Of a stretch of 6,193 bases of DNA, positions 6,145 through 6,193 are shown piece by piece (the stretch's first letter is position 1; the number at the start of each line of letters is the position of its first letter). The stretch covers positions 1 through 6,193 of the forward strand of contig CALJTZ010000326.1 of assembly GCA_937975655.1 (NCBI GenBank), written 5' to 3'. Position numbers and translations under genes: made by a program. This DNA comes from an uncultured Synechococcus sp. (GTDB lineage: Bacteria > Cyanobacteriota > Cyanobacteriia > PCC-6307 > Cyanobiaceae). Below the pieces are notes generated by a model that was not told the DNA's origin, did not search any database, and was given only the letters and a program-made list of their open reading frames with translations.

Positions 6145-6193
6145 AGATCGGAAGAGCGTCGTGTAGGGAAAGAGTGTCTTCGCCTGTGTAGAT
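6145..6193 (+). other. Illumina TruSeq dual-index (i5) adapter sequence at contig end, not genomic
   Basis: The sequence starts with AGATCGGAAGAGC and continues through the reverse complement of the TruSeq universal adapter to AGAGTGT at 6177. Next come eight bases, CTTCGCCT (6178-6185), the reverse complement of index AGGCGAAG (TruSeq HT D505), then GTGTAGAT (6186-6193), the start of the flow-cell arm. The match is exact along its length. Read in the third forward frame it gives GRASCRERV, a peptide well known from adapter-contaminated databases. The first one or two bases could coincide with genomic bases, so the junction is good to about 2 bp. Confidence 0.98.

Noticed and set aside
5877..6191. 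Forward open frame ending in a GRASCRERV-like peptide
   Set aside because: It is a shadow of the phosphatase gene that terminates inside the Illumina adapter.

Overview
The window is about 6.1 kb of GC-rich (roughly 64% by eye), gene-dense bacterial DNA. The gene style fits a picocyanobacterium (Synechococcus/Cyanobium type): compact genes, GTG/TTG starts, a two-pore-like channel, a short ClC protein, a type II NADH dehydrogenase and a small plant/cyanobacterial-type lipase-like hydrolase. I saw no copy of the HIP1 octamer GCGATCGC, which many freshwater cyanobacteria carry in abundance; this fits picocyanobacteria but proves nothing. The assignment is an inference from protein character, not a marker gene.

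Layout. Positions 1-687 (+): 3' part of a membrane protein of the K+ channel-like (Ion_trans_2) type with an altered selectivity filter (TVGTG instead of TVGYG). Positions 748-2031 (+): ClC chloride channel/antiporter without CBS domains. Positions 2018-3334 (-): type II NADH dehydrogenase, convergent with the ClC gene and overlapping it by 14 bp. Positions 3335-3802 hold no strongly supported gene; there is one possible small proline-rich ORF on the minus strand (3415-3774) and a few short repeats. Positions 3803-4480 (+): alpha/beta hydrolase with a complete catalytic triad. Positions 4571-5344 (+): a two-domain protein that I read as a HicA-like domain fused to a bacterial eRF1-domain-3-like ('translational machinery', baeRF) domain. 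Positions 5401-6144 (+): exported purple-acid-phosphatase-like metallophosphoesterase, cut off by the contig end.

The last 49 bases (6145-6193) are not genomic. They are an Illumina TruSeq dual-index adapter, including the index read CTTCGCCT, so the phosphatase C-terminus is missing and any peptide read beyond residue 248 is artificial.

Functionally the left half is an ion/redox group (channel, ClC, NDH-2), plausibly related to membrane potential and pH or chloride balance. The right half is three co-directional genes with gaps of 90 and 56 bp and no obvious shared pathway. The most novel item is the HicA-like/eRF1-like fusion; the most certain odd item is the adapter.
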